In this document: positions 21,201 to 32,735 of the stretch, one piece after another
Layout of the letters: each line of letters begins with the position of its first letter
Position numbering within the stretch: the first letter of the stretch is position 1
From: Chrysemys picta bellii
Lineage: Eukaryota > Chordata > Testudines > Emydidae
Direction: 5' to 3'
NCBI RefSeq assembly: GCF_011386835.1
Contig: NC_088794.1
Coordinates: 91,558,009 to 91,622,008 of the forward strand
DNA: 64,000 nucleotides
The notes under the pieces: model-generated
What the model saw: the letters and a program-made list of their open reading frames with translations, nothing else
Database searches by the model: none
What the model was told of the DNA's origin: nothing
Program-made: the position numbers and the translations under genes

Positions 21201-23601
21201 TAGCCTATCCTCCATCTGCTCTCCAGAACCTACCCCCAAGACCTAGTACTTGGACCCAATGGTCCTCCTTCCTCTGGAATAAATGCCTGCTCCTGCTTCT
21301 AGTATGTAGTTAGTCCAGTAACTCAAGTGGTGAAGGTCTGTGGTTCAAATTGTGGTGCTGATGGCATTTATAACTGCTTGTTGCATGTAATTAAACTTGT
21401 TTTTACCTTTTTCCTACCCCCTCCCCACCAAACCCTAGGAAATTACATACCAAAAATTACATTAGAGGGATATTACTTAGGTTGCAAAGTCAAGCACTTG
21501 AAAGTTGGGAAATACTAGTTTTTTATGGTTGCCTACACAGCCTAAATCCAGCCCCCTTCTTCATATGCTTTAAGATAGTCTTTATGAAGTGATCACAATT
21601 TTTTTTCTCATAAGACCCCTGCCTTATTCAGTGCACAGGATCAGACCTCCCAATAGTCTTGGGTTTCATGGGACCTAAGTTCACTCTAAGCTGTGCGGCC
21701 GCACAGCAGGCTATAAAGGACCGCGCAGGCATGCAGCCACAGGGGTGTGGGGAGAGGAGGGAGGTAGGCAGGGAGGGGAGCAAGTTGGGGCGTGCAGGGC
21801 TGCCGCAGGGAGAGGTGCCGCTCCCCTGGCCCCAGAGCTCCTGCTGATGGGGAGAAGCACCTCTCTCCAAGAGCTGCTGCCAGTGGGGAGAGGGCTGGGG
21901 GGCTCTGGCCCCAGCCCTGGGGCAGCCTGCACCCCAAACTCCTCATCCCCGGCCCCACCCCACAGCAGGCACCCCTAGCTGGAGCCCTCACCCCTGCACC
22001 CAAACCCTCTGCCCCAGCCCTGAGCCCCCTCTTGCACCCCAGAGCCCTCACCCCCAGCCAGAGCCCTCACCCCCCCCCCCCACACCCCAACCCTCTGCCC
22101 TGGTCCTGAGCCCGTCCACGCACACTCTGAACCCCCCGGCCCCATCCCCACCACATGTCACCTCCATATTGCTGCACATAACAAAATTCATTCCACACAT
22201 GGATATAAAAAATTAGAGGAAACATTGCATGGGACTGTCCTGCTTTGACCCCCCAAACTCCCAGTCCTGGTTGAAATCGCTCTTGTCCCATAGGGCTGGC
22301 TGGGCTTGGCACCCCTCTCTGGTTTGGGCCATCTGATCCTCCATCTCCATCTACAGTGGGGCAGATAGGCCAAACCTGAGCGGTGCTGCAACCTCAAGCA
22401 CCAGGGACCATAGACACCAACTTCTCCTGGTGCCGATGGATGCTCAACCCCGGCCCCGCCCCCATTCCAACCCCTTCCCCAAAGTTCCTGCCCCAACTCC
22501 GCCCCCTCCCTGCCACATTGGACTCCTTCCCCAAATCCCTGCCTCTTCCCCTCCTCCTCCTCTGAGCACGCCACATTCCCGCTCTTCCCCCTCCCTCCCA
22601 CAGCTTGTTATGCCGTGAAACAGCTGTTTTGCTGCAGCAAGTGCTATGAGAAGAAGTGGGACGCGGCGCGCTCAGGGGAGGAGGCGGAGGTGAGGTGAGC
22701 TGGGGTGGGGAATTTGGCTGCCGCTGGTGCAGAGCACCCACCAATTTTTCCCTGTGGGTACTCCAGCCCTGGAGCACCCACAGAGTTGGCGCCTATGCCA
22801 GGGACCAGGTCACAACACCAAGAGCAGGGAGCCTAGCACAGGCAGCCCCTTGGGGCAGGAACCACTGCTGCAGGGTGAATGCAGGTCAGGCTCACTCTGC
22901 AACACACACCCCGATCCCTCCTCTCCTTCCCCCCGGGGCAGCACCAGTTCTATGTTAGCCATTTCAACTGTTGGGAGATACGCGAGGTGGAAGCAGAATT
23001 AAGTCTACATAAGCATTCATAAATCTGGCATTTCCTAACTTTTGAGTGCTTAACTGCAATGTAAATAATATTCTTTTAATGTTGGGGGTCTTTTGTTTAA
23101 TTCTTTTAGTACCAAAAGTGAATGTTCCTCAGTTTACTGTTTTACCAATTTCGTCTATGCTTTGAGACTTACTGATTTCAGATTATGATTTGAGGCTTTT
23201 GTGCCTTACACTTAAACCTTTTGGTAGCTGATTTATCAGTGATCTGGAAACATGCATTCAGGGTTGGGATTACGGTGCCAGAACTATGAGGAGCCCAGAT
23301 CAATACAATTTAAGTCTGACTTCCCCTGAAACTGACCTTTAGGGATGTAGTGGAAAGTAGTGCTACTGTTAGGTATATACTTTTGCTGTGTCTGGCTCCT
23401 AATTCAGATTGAAATGAATAGGTGTAAAGAGCAGAGAGGAAAAAGAGATGCTAAGGGAAACAACTGAGTTTGCTGGAGACTTGAATCCTGAATCTGATCC
23501 AGGGCCCCTCCCTGTATTTTTTTTTTTAAATACATGCATTGATAAGCATTTTAATATCCTGGAAATAAGCAAGTCTTCTCTTTCTTCTTTTCCTTTAAAT
23601 T

Positions 23602-23642
<41 letters not shown>

Positions 23643-26600
23643 TCAGATGAACAACAACAAACAAGATTTCAAACCCTTTTTCTTCTGTTTTCTTGAAGAT
23701 TAGGGATAATTTTTATAACAAGTGCAGATTCCAATCAGTGTCTCATTTTTTTGCCCTTTCTTTTCCTTCTTTGTTTTCCTCAGGAGGAAAAAAATGGCCA
23801 GAAGGCATCGGAGGCCAAGGAGGTGAAACTATATGCCCAAGTTCCTCCTGTAGAGAAGATGGATGCATCTCTGTCCACACTTGTTAACTGCGAGTAAGTT
23901 CTGTTAAACAAACAAACAAACCTGGAAATAGTCCATTTTTAATCATTGCTTCTGGTTTTTTGAAGTCTAGGTTTTCTCTCCCCCTACATCTACCTCTAGA
24001 TGTGAGCAAAATATCTCTTCAGTCCAACACCACTCCTTTCTCCTAAGCTCTGTTCTTTCTCCCATAGAAACATACAGATGCTCTTCTGCTTAGTAATATC
24101 ATTGCCACTTACTTGAGAAGACAGAACCTAGTTCTCTCAGACATTAATGCAAACTCAGCGTTAATACCAGTCCATTGAATGGCTGGTAGATGGCATTGAA
24201 GTGAATAATTTCTGTCCCATGTCTGGAGTCCACCAGGCTGTGGACGACCATGTGGTCCCTTTAGAGACTCCTGCACTGTTGTGGCTGCGTAACCTCTTTG
24301 TGTGAAATTGTGAGCCAAAGTCTACACCACCACATCCAGATGCTCAGGCTTTCTCTAGGAACTGCTGTTCAGAAATAAAAGTCTTGAGGTTCAATCTCAT
24401 ATGGTAATAGTACCGAAATTCATTTGCTGCAGTATTACTTTCTTAACAGCATAATGACTGACTGGTCCTGAGGTCCTGGGTCTCCACAGGACTAGAAATC
24501 CTAGTATTAGGGCCTAGAGCATCCATGACAGCTCATAGTGCTGCTGTTCCTGGCATTGCTCTTGACCAAAATATCTCCAAGAGAAACACTGTAATGTTAG
24601 CTCCATCTGAATGAGGAAAGAGGAGGACAAAATAGAGCTAATTGGTAGTGTCAGAAAGAAAAGTTTGGGAAATATTGTAATCTGTCTTTGGTTTGAGCCA
24701 GGCACACAAAGGAGGATGCCACACATATGTTATAAAATTGATGGTGGAATCCCAAAAAAGTGAAATTTAAATCTTACAGAGATGCGTGATTTGAGGAGAA
24801 CAGGACTGTGCATGTATCCAGAGGTTTACTACATAATAAGAGAAGAGTAAAATGTGATTTCATTCTAACAAAATGTTATTTGTAAGAGGGCCTTCTTCTG
24901 ATTCAGTGATTCCTGTTGCGCTGTTAATATAAGCTGTTAATTATTCTTGCTTTTAAAGGAAGTTGTCTCTGTCTACAAACTGCATTGAAAAAATCGCCAA
25001 CCTGAACGGCCTAAGTAAGTGATATGTCAATGACTGATTGTGTTTATATTCCAGCTGCTTGGATTAGATATGTTCCATAGCTTGTGACACATGGCCAACT
25101 ATTGACATCCTGTTCTGATATCACCTTCCATTCCCCCGCTTCCAAAAAAATAAATAAATAAAGGGGACTCACCAGGAAGCAACAAGCAAAATGGGGATTT
25201 GAACCTACATCTTCGTTGAGTGCTTTAACCAATGGGCCATTGGCTATAAGGAGGTACTGTTGCCTCCATTTTCCTTAAGAAAGTGCTGACCTGGCTGAGG
25301 CACCTAACTCTATGAGAGAGTTCAGGACTGTAAATTCTGAGTGGTGGGGAGATGCCTCCCTCCAGCCTGGACTTATGTGCCTAGCTCCCTTTGAGGGGTG
25401 AGGCTTAGGCCAGGTTGAATCATTTAATTGTGTTTTATTTAATGTCATTGGGGAAAATCTTGCTTCCTGCAAAGTTTGGGATTTCTGAGTACAAGAGTAT
25501 TTAAGGAGTAATATTTTCCCCAATTGGACATCATTTCAGGTAACATCAGTTCACCAATTTTATATTTTAAGGTTTATAATAACTGAACAGATACTCAAAA
25601 GGCCAATGTTACGTGCTTTTGGAAAAGTATCCATAGTTTCTAATCATGGTTTCAAAGAACATGAGGATAATTTGGCTAGATCAGAGGTAGGCAACCTATG
25701 GCACACGTGCCGAAGGCGGCATGTGAGCTGATTTTCAGTGGCACTCACACTGCCCAGGTCCTGGCCACCCATCTGGGGAGCTCTGCATTTTAATTTAATT
25801 TTAAATGAAGCTTCTTAAACATTTTTAAAACCTTATTTACTTTACATACAACAATAATTTAGTTATATATTATAGACTTATAGAAAGAGACCTTCTAAAA
25901 ACATTAAAATGTATTACTGGCACGCGAAACTTTAAATTAGAGTGAATAAATGAAGACTCGGCACACGACTTCTGAAAGGTTGCCGACCCCTGGGCTAGAT
26001 CAAGAGTCTTTTTCCAGGGGATGGGGAGTTTGGGAAATTCAAGGTAACATGGTTCCAATGGGCTTCAGGTTTACTGTATTTTGAGTGGCATTTACTTTTT
26101 CCCTTCCAAAGACGTCACCTAACTATCTTTTGACATTACACCCTATCGTATTCTTCACACAAGAAAGTAATGTGTCCAGGACTTGCACAGATCCTGGGAT
26201 TTCATTAAGAATTCCAGTTACACTTGAATTTCTTCATGAAAGTCCATCTATTTCCCCTTCTCTTCCACCTCCTGTATATAGGTCTTCTGTGATCACAGCC
26301 TTCCTTTACTTACAGGTGTGGCTGGCCAGGACAGGTCACTGTTGACCAACCCAAAGCCCATCCCAGCCACTCTAAACAGCTGATGTGCTTTCTCTGCAGC
26401 ACCCATTGGTTCTTGAGTGGAATATTCATTTGCCTCATCATTAAATAGTATATACTGTATTTTTCATCATTGTGCAAACAGGAGAAAAACAAGATCATTA
26501 GGTAATTAATGCCTAGTTCAAATGCACACGGTGAGAAAGGGCTTGAAATAGCCATGGAAACTACTGATTAGAGGTTCATCTAACTAGACATTATAGAATG

Positions 26601-29600
26601 ATTTTGTGCATGCATATATCTGGAAGAACAGCTGGAAATGAAGTTTCACAAAAAAGAGTCTTTGTGATAGCTTCAGATGTTCTGGCACATCACAAGAACA
26701 ATTTGTGGCTGAACAGGTATAGGCAATTTGAAAATATATCTCATCAGTGTGTCTGTATTGCTACTAGAATCTCACGGGCCAAAATAGTTGACCTCTTTCT
26801 AATCAGACACTGGTTGCTATAAAGTAACAGCAGGTATTGCCTCCTATTCAGGAATTGAGTCTGCATCCTTAGTAAGATCAGGACCAAAAATTTAATCTTG
26901 CTTCACGCACATGAGCACTAGAACGGCAGCCTGTTTTGCCTGTTCACATCCCTACCTGGACTGGATGTGAACAGGCAGCCTACAGATGAAAAACTTTCTA
27001 ATACCCATACTTGAGCCATCAACTCCACCCATTCATTACAATCTATATATAGAACAGTATGTAGTTTGCTTCTGATATGTCATTCTTCCTTAATATAGCC
27101 TGTTCAGAATATAAACCTCTCTTGTCTGTGGTATGCAGTATGTTGTCAGATTTCCAACAGCTCTTTACATTTTAAGCACCAGTCATTTGTTAATAAGAAG
27201 CTCTTCTCCCTCCATTGCAGAAAACTTGCGGATTCTTTCATTGGGGAGAAACAACATAAAGAACCTGAATGGGCTGGTACGTCCCTTTTTGTAGTTTACA
27301 TTTATTAAAATTAGCAATGAAGTGCTACATAATTCTTGCATCAAGGCATAGGGGAAGAGTGTTTTACCTACCCTTGCATCTCTAGTCACATAATTCAACC
27401 TTAGTGCCTAACAATTTATTTTGTTTTCTTCTGCTGCCATCTTTGCACCTTCCTACATGTTGCTCATGATGCTTGGAGCAGTCTCCCATTTCCCTTGTGC
27501 CAGTCAACCACCTCTCTTCACTGAAATCTCTCCTTCAAATGCCCTCCCTCTTTACAGACTTTAAATGCTAATCCACCAAATAAAACATTTAAATCCCCCA
27601 ATAAGCTTAAGAGGAACATTTTTCTTTTTAAATATGCATTATCTGCTACCCTTATTGTCTCACTCAGCCAACTTTCCCAGACTCCTTTGCTATTGCTTTT
27701 GTTGTTTTTCTAACCTGGGATATAATCTTGTAAGGCCTTCCACACACAATTCCCATAACATGAGATTCTGCACACAAGAGTGGGCTCTTAGATTGTAAGA
27801 TCCATTGGTAAAAAATGCAGATTCTCTATCTATGTAAAGCACCATAAACTCCGTGGCATTATATGAATTATAACTTCTACTCCCTTTGCTTATATGAATC
27901 TCATCTCCCGCCAGAAGGTGCTATTGGTATTGTGGTCAATCACTGCACACATTGGCCTGCCTATAAACCACATTGTGACTCTCTACCCATCAGAGGGGTG
28001 ATTGGCACACTGAACAATGGGATAAAAGGCATGTGGCAAAGAGGCAAGGGTAGAAATATATATAACAAGGCAAAGATCTAGAGGAGAGGAAGCAGATCAG
28101 GGTCAATTTTATTACCTTTGTGTTAAGATGTCTGTATAATTAAAACCAAAGAAATAAAGGAAAGAGTTTGTTCTTCAAGAGCTTCTGTGCATTCCTGCTT
28201 GCAGGATATGGCTTTTCCAGGCAGTTCCTCCACTCAACACCAGGGCTGCTGTATCCCACAGGTGTGAATGCACAGTGGAGACTCTGAAGGAACAACAGTT
28301 ATGGTTGTTTCTTTCTTCTCTTGCTGGAGGATTGCTGAGGATAGAAAGTGAAATTTGAAACCTGCAGATATAAGCATGCACTTGTCTGAAACTATCCAAT
28401 CCCTTATATTACATACTAAACCCTCTAAAACAATTGATGAACTGCAGTCGTCTAGCACTGTAGAACTCACGGCATGCAGCTAAAATAGCTCCTTTCTCTC
28501 CATATGCCTTGAGTAGAACTCTGCTCAATATATCTTGCTCGTGTCTTAATTTATTTTTCTAAACAAGCTGAGAAATGTATTTCAAAACTTGGGATTTTCT
28601 TTCCTTGAAGTTTTGTCATCCAGAATTAGGAACCTGCTTAAAAGAAAACAAGGAATATTGAAAGATATGGTTCTGTTTGTTGTGTGACATAGCATCTGGA
28701 GGGGAGAAAGGGAGCAGAGATAATCTGGGAAATATAGGAAGACTTACTCTCACTTTTCTGAGAGGTGTTATCATTTTCCAGGAGGCAGTTGGAGATACAT
28801 TAGAGGAACTGTGGATCTCCTACAACTTAATTGAGAAGCTGAAGGGCATCCATGTCATGAAGAAGCTGAAGATTCTCTATATGTCCAATAATTTGGTGAA
28901 AGATTGGGGTAAGCCTAGGCTCCTAGTTTCTCTTCTGAAGTTTCTTACTGAGTATGGTGAATGTGCATCAGCTGAGACAGCTTGGGTCAAAGTGAGGAAA
29001 TTGGCTCCTAAGGTTCTGAGTGGGCAAGTTTAGCATGGAGACTGCAGAGATGAACAAGCTGTTCAGATTGCCTGCTCATACAAGAGAATGTAAAAAATAT
29101 TGAGAGTCTGTTTATTCAACTTCTGTGTCATGTGGGGTTTGTTCTTTGAACTATGTATCTGACTCATTGCTTTTATCATCTATCACCTGCATTCTTCATC
29201 CAGGTACCCAATTCGTACCCAATAAATCCATATCCTTCCTCACCTAAAAACATCCTGGCTGTGTCTGTGCAGGTATTGAAAGGCAGCCTTGGTGCAGATG
29301 TGCTTTTTGTGTTCCACAGTCTATTTCTAACATCTTCTTTTGTGATTGCAGCAGAGTTTGTGAGACTGGCGGACTTGCCATTACTGGAGGATCTGGTGTT
29401 TGTGGGCAATCCACTGGAAGAGAAATACTCTGCCGATCAGCAGAGCAGCTGGGTCGAGGAAGCAACCAAACGAGTGCCTAGGCTGAAAAAACTAGATGGT
29501 GAGCTTTAAGCAGCAGCTGGGTGGCATTTATTATACAAGATCTTTTGCTTAGTGTAATGAGAACAGTAGGGTATTGGCTCAGCACCTCAAAAGTACAACT

Positions 29601-31273
29601 GTGAGATCTGGAGGGGGGTGGGAACCAACTCAATGAGCAGCATTCTTCCTTTCAACACTTACTCTACTATGTGTTCACCTCTGCACAAGCGAAATTGTTC
29701 AGCCATAACCTCAACTTCTTCTGAGAGTGGATTTTCGAGTGTTTGAAAGAGGGTGAGTGCTGTGGAGCTCCTCTGAATTGGCTTCAGCCTTCAAAGTGAC
29801 TTCATTTACAACAAAGCCTATTTCAAATTGGACCTGTCATTTTGCATCATTAGTGCTTCAGAGAGGGTCTTGCTCTGATGTGTTGAACTAGTATCCAGTC
29901 AAAGTACTCATAACAGCAAAACTTAGAGGTGAACTGAAATGTGTTTTGATTTTTTGATAGACAATATTCGTTAAGATTTTAAATCTCTTGTGGAATTCAC
30001 ATGTTGACTTAATGATGAGACCCCAGTAATGTAAGTGGATTTATCTCCTAACACCCATGTTCAGGATTCTGGGTTTTCCCACAAGAGATGGTGAGAGGGA
30101 AAACACCTAGATCGTAGCAATGCGGGATGTTCTTTACCTTGATTCTAGGGCTAGGGATGTCATCAGCTCTTTCAGGGGAGACCCAGAATTCCAAGCTCTT
30201 GTCCTGGCAGGTAATAAAAGGGGAAATGATTTTCAAATATTGTGTTTTGTTTTTAAGCTTATTTAAAATTTTATGTTAATGGCTGATGATCATAAATCTT
30301 TCTGGTATTTATTTAAAAAGCAGCTCACTTCTCCTTTAAGGCAAATCTAAAGAGCTTCTCTGTTTGAATGGCTTCTAAAGGATGGAGAATAGTTTGGATA
30401 ATAGTGGACAGCAAGTGGGAGAAGTGGGCAGGGTGGGTAGCGAGTGGTGAAAGCAGCAGTAGGAGAGGCAGGCAGGCGGGCAAATGAGTGAAGAATACAG
30501 TTGGGAGCAGAGAATGAGAAGTCAGAGCCTGAATTATTGAAGAGGTGGGAGGAAAGAGGACACTGAGACATGGCCAGAGAGAAATGTTGATATGAAGGAT
30601 GGGCTGGAGCAACAGGTGCTGTGTGAGAAGAGTAGACAGCTGAATAGAGAAGCTGGTATGAGGCATGTATTTGTATGATCAAAGGGGTAACCCTTGTTTA
30701 CATAATGACACCAGTGCACTGTTAGAGTGGCACACACCAAGATTTAAGAGTTAATCTGTGTTCCTCGTACCCTGTCAGCACGAGATCATGTACCTCCAAG
30801 AAGAAGGTGTGCAGCTCTCCTCTTGGGGTGGCTGCATTGTGGTGTCTCACCACAAACACTGTGCTTTCTCCAATGACCCAGTCGGGCAGAACGCTGACCC
30901 ACTCATTATTGGTAGGCCATGCTTTAATATACTGTAGTCCCTGCTACTCAAGAAATGGGAGCAACAGCATAGAAGAGAGCTCTTAAGCTGAGGCCTGGGG
31001 TAGTGAAGGGAGAACCAACAGTTCGAATCAGGAAGGGAGGGGGATATTCAGACGCATGGGAAGCTTGATTCGTTGTCTTCAGTTAAAAAGCAGTGTCAAA
31101 AGGCTGTTTCGCTGGTGGCGGCTTAAACTTGTTCTTGCTTCTCCTCTGCACACCTAGTTGACTAGCATTAGTAGTGGGTACTGCATCAGTGAGTCTTAGC
31201 AGACATTTTCTCTCTCTCTGTTTTAGGTGTCCCGGTTATTAAACAAGAAGAAGGTGAAGAAGGAGAAAACTAA
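15250..31273 (+). CDS. DNAL1: Dynein axonemal light chain 1 (LC1)
   Basis: Join 15250-15252, 18860-18898, 23784-23893, 24959-25014, 27221-27276, 28782-28908, 29352-29498, 31227-31273: 585 nt, 194 residues plus TAA, against about 190 in mammals. LC1 is a leucine-rich-repeat protein of the outer dynein arm that binds the motor domain of a dynein heavy chain (gamma chain; DNAH5 in mammals) and is needed for ciliary and flagellar beating. The protein starts [14 protein letters not shown] and carries the LRR core: [65 protein letters not shown], then [13 protein letters not shown]. Asn150 (in VFVGNP), the residue changed in a human primary ciliary dyskinesia allele, is conserved. The tail is acidic (EEGEEGEN). 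All junctions are GT-AG and all phases close. A two-residue difference from the mammalian length falls near [10 protein letters not shown]. Identification is firm. Confidence 0.98.
15253..18859. other. DNAL1 intron 1
   Basis: The first about 230 bp are CpG- and G-rich. The segment 17580-17720 holds the common amniote repeat phrase GTGCTAGGCTCTGTACAAAC followed by CAAGGGTCCTACAATCTAA, an old LINE/SINE-type copy. Nothing else is recognised. Confidence 0.6.
17580..17720 (+). repeat. Ancient amniote interspersed repeat
   Basis: Phrases TTGTATTACCATAATGCC, GTGCTAGGCTCTGTACAAAC and TCCTACAATCTAA occur in an order I know from a widespread sauropsid repeat, probably the 3' region of a CR1/L3-type LINE. 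The family name was not verified. Confidence 0.6.
18860..18898 (+). CDS. DNAL1: DNAL1 exon 2
   Basis: Acceptor TGTGTTTAG, donor GTAAGT. The 39-nt exon encodes [13 protein letters not shown] in phase 0 at both ends. Confidence 0.95.
19315..19390 (+). repeat. Ancient repeat fragment
   Basis: CCCCATTGAAGTCAATTGG followed by GTTTTGCCATTGACATAG is a recurrent amniote repeat tail phrase, probably CR1/MIR-related. Confidence 0.5.
19872..20602. mobile_element. Non-autonomous hAT element, 731 bp, G-rich core
   Basis: The ends CAGTGGTTTTCTAAC and GTTTGAAAATCACTG are inverted repeats with two differences. The flanks are TTCTAGAA (19864-19871) and TTCTAGTA (20603-20610), an 8-bp target duplication with one change. 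The interior 19930-20230 is a G-rich imperfect minisatellite (GGGGCTGGGG-like units). It lies in DNAL1 intron 2. Confidence 0.85.
21310..21350 (+). repeat. tRNA-like SINE fragment
   Basis: GTTAGTCCAGTAACTCAAG then GGTTCAAATTG resembles an A-region and a B box of a tRNA-derived SINE. No foldable tRNA gene is present. Confidence 0.35.
21675..22227. mobile_element. Non-autonomous hAT element, 553 bp
   Basis: Perfect 8-bp target duplications CATGGGAC lie at 21667-21674 and 22228-22235. The termini CTAAGTTCACTCTAA and, inverted, CAATGTTTCCTCTAA are related inverted repeats. The interior is C-rich with long low-complexity frames. It lies in DNAL1 intron 2. Confidence 0.85.
22236..23783. other. Remainder of DNAL1 intron 2
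   Basis: GC-rich, repeat-like sequence continues to about 22980 and holds low-complexity frames only. AT-richer unique sequence follows up to the acceptor TTTTCCTCAG before exon 3. Confidence 0.5.
23604..23639. repeat. (GT)n microsatellite
   Basis: An uninterrupted GT tract of about 18 units in DNAL1 intron 2. Confidence 0.97.
23784..23893 (+). CDS. DNAL1: DNAL1 exon 3
   Basis: The acceptor TTTTCCTCAG ends at 23783 and the donor GTAAGT starts at 23894. It encodes [19 protein letters not shown] and onward to LVNC plus two bases of the next codon (phase 2 end). Confidence 0.97.
24959..25014 (+). CDS. DNAL1: DNAL1 exon 4
   Basis: Acceptor CTTTTAAAG, donor GTAAGT. It completes Glu51, then [18 protein letters not shown], the first leucine-rich repeat, and leaves one base. 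Confidence 0.97.
25150..25260 (-). repeat. tRNA-derived SINE fragment
   Basis: GGGGATTTGAACCTACATC and CTTTAACCAATGGGCCATTG read on the minus strand as a B box (GGTTCAAATCCCC) and a degenerate tRNA-like arm. It lies in DNAL1 intron 4. Confidence 0.5.
25682..25992 (+). mobile_element. Complete non-autonomous hAT element, 311 bp
   Basis: Terminal repeats CAGAGGTAGGCAACCT and, inverted, CAGGGGTCGGCAACCT match at 14 of 16. The flanks are identical 8-bp GGCTAGAT at 25674-25681 and 25993-26000. The fragment at 1-125 is the same family. It lies in DNAL1 intron 4 and has no coding capacity. Confidence 0.95.
26001..27220. other. Remainder of DNAL1 intron 4
   Basis: No repeat or gene is recognised apart from the inverted repeat at 26938-26976. 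Confidence 0.5.
26938..26976. repeat. 14-bp perfect inverted repeat, 11-nt loop
   Basis: GCCTGTTCACATCC (26938-26951) is repeated in reverse complement at 26963-26976. It is a possible stem-loop in DNAL1 intron 4, about 245 bp before exon 5. Confidence 0.85.
27221..27276 (+). CDS. DNAL1: DNAL1 exon 5
   Basis: Acceptor CTCCATTGCAG, donor GTACGT. It completes Lys70 and encodes [18 protein letters not shown], the second leucine-rich repeat, ending in phase 0. Confidence 0.97.
27277..28781. other. DNAL1 intron 5
   Basis: AT-rich sequence with no recognised gene or well-defined repeat. Confidence 0.5.
28782..28908 (+). CDS. DNAL1: DNAL1 exon 6
   Basis: Acceptor CATTTTCCAG, donor GTAAGC. It encodes [20 protein letters not shown] to LVKDW plus one base, the third and fourth leucine-rich repeats. 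Confidence 0.97.
29352..29498 (+). CDS. DNAL1: DNAL1 exon 7
   Basis: Acceptor TTGTGATTGCAG, donor GTGAGC. It encodes [20 protein letters not shown] and onward to VPRLKKLD plus one base. It contains Asn150. Confidence 0.97.
30779..30911. other. Exon-like block of unknown origin in DNAL1 intron 7
   Basis: 133 bp are bounded on the plus strand by a good acceptor (TTCCTCGTACCCTGTCAG) and a donor-like GGTAGGC. It is open in one plus frame ([18 protein letters not shown]...) and in one minus frame that extends to about 69 codons ([20 protein letters not shown]...). Included in DNAL1 it would shift the frame and stop within 36 codons. I do not recognise either peptide. It may be an unannotated repeat, an alternative exon, or an antisense exon remnant. 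Confidence 0.4.
31227..31273 (+). CDS. DNAL1: DNAL1 exon 8 (terminal coding exon)
   Basis: Acceptor CTCTCTGTTTTAG. It completes Gly and encodes [14 protein letters not shown], then TAA at 31271-31273. Confidence 0.97.
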
Positions 31274-31736
31274 CACAACTCTTTCTTGTGTGGTATTATA
31301 TTATTTAAGTTTCTTCAGAGCAATTCAGCACACAAAGCTTTTGTATAAATGTTTGTTTCAAAGAAAATCTATGGACAATTTTTTTTAACTAACTCCTCTC
31401 CATACTCTCCTTTCCTCACCCAAAGAGTTAATTACCAAAACATGGGGACACTAACTTTGTACATTTCATGTGCTCTTCTGTGAGGACTATTGAAAGTGAG
31501 ATTGTCTGTCTGATTAATGTAATGAGAGACCTTAACTAAAACTACATACTGATTTTTATCCCAATTAGTGATGATTGTAGATCTGTCTTTCTGGTTATGA
31601 TAGAACTGTTTTTCTTGTTAACTGTGCAGCTGAACTTTTTTTTTTTAATCATTTGAAACATGGAAACCAGAACAACAGTGTTTTGTTTTACACACTCTTT
31701 GCAGGCTAGGCTTTTTGTTATTTTTTAATACTGTCA

Positions 31737-32735
31737 CGGGTAGAAACAGTTACTAACTGTAACTGGTTCTTCGAGATGTGATGCAGATGTGTGTGCGCAC
31801 TCAGCGCCGAGCCTTTTGCCTAGCAGTACCTGTAGAGGGGCAGCATTTGCGTCTTGTGGCTGTGGGCCCTCCCCATGCTATATGAGGCGAAGCCATCCCG
31901 ACCCCCCTCAGTTCCTTCGCACCAAAAGCCTATGAGAGGAGACTCCGATGCAGAGGGAATAGAGGGTGGGTCGTAGAATACACGCCTGCATCACAACTCG
32001 AAGAACCACAGTTACAGTAAGTAATCATTTCTTCTTCTTCAAATGGATGCAGACAAGTATTCTGCTTTGGTGACTTCTAAGAAAGCACCCCAATCTGGAA
32101 CCGGGGCTTGGAGTCCACTGCAGTAGGGATTGTTTTTAAATCTTCCGCCCTTCTGAGGCCTTTGTTCCCTTTGGAAGATGCAGTAGTAGCATAATGGTCC
32201 ATAAATGTATGTGTGGACAACCACGTGGCCACCCTGCAAATGTCCACTATGGAAATGTCACTGAGGAACGCTATGGACAGCACTTGCACCTTCATGGAGT
32301 GAGCCCGTATCCACGGAGGAGGTGTAGCCGAAGCTATCTCATACTCCGTCTTGATACAGCATGTTATCCATCTAGAGATGGTCTGTGTAGGGACTACTTG
32401 CCCGTTCATGAAGGCTGCATGTGACATGAACAGGCGAGGTGAAGTATGAACCGGTGGTCCTGTCGAGATAAAAGGCTAGACATCGCCTGACATCCAGAGA
32501 ATGGAGATGCAGTTCTTCTGGGGAAGAGTGCGACTTAGGAAAAAACACAGACAGTGAGAAGGAACTGAGGGGGGGTTGGGCGGTGCCACCTCATATAGTC
32601 AGGGGAGGGGCCACAGTCACAAGGTGCATGCGCTGTCCCTCTACAAGTACTGCTCGGCAGAAGTCTGTGGTCCAGCGTGCTAGGCACACACACACACCGA
32701 AGTGGAATACACGTCTGCATTTACTCAAAGAAGAA
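31737..32735 (-). mobile_element. DIRS-type retrotransposon remnant
   Basis: The outer parts are inverted repeats: CAGTTCCTTCG near 31910 faces GAAGGAACTGAGG near 32560, with TATATGAGG facing CCTCATATA. The left part also contains its own inverted copy: ACTGGTTCTTCGAGATGTGA near 31763 returns inverted as CATCACAACTCGAAGAACCA near 31989. Between them lies an antisense tyrosine-recombinase fragment. Inverted ends plus a tyrosine recombinase are the signature of DIRS-like elements; most of the gag and RT region is deleted. Confidence 0.75.
32039..32427 (-). pseudogene. DIRS tyrosine recombinase fragment
   Basis: The frame at 32077-32427 gives SRWITCCIKTEYEIA, PPPWIRAHSMKVQVLSIAFL, then DICRVATWLSTHTFMDHYAT. 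This follows the C-terminal recombinase pattern HSxR ... A-x-W-S ... TFxxHY. The presumed Tyr nucleophile is present; the usual Arg of HxxR is Lys. No upstream RT/RNase H sequence is visible. It is a remnant and not expected to be active. Confidence 0.7.
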
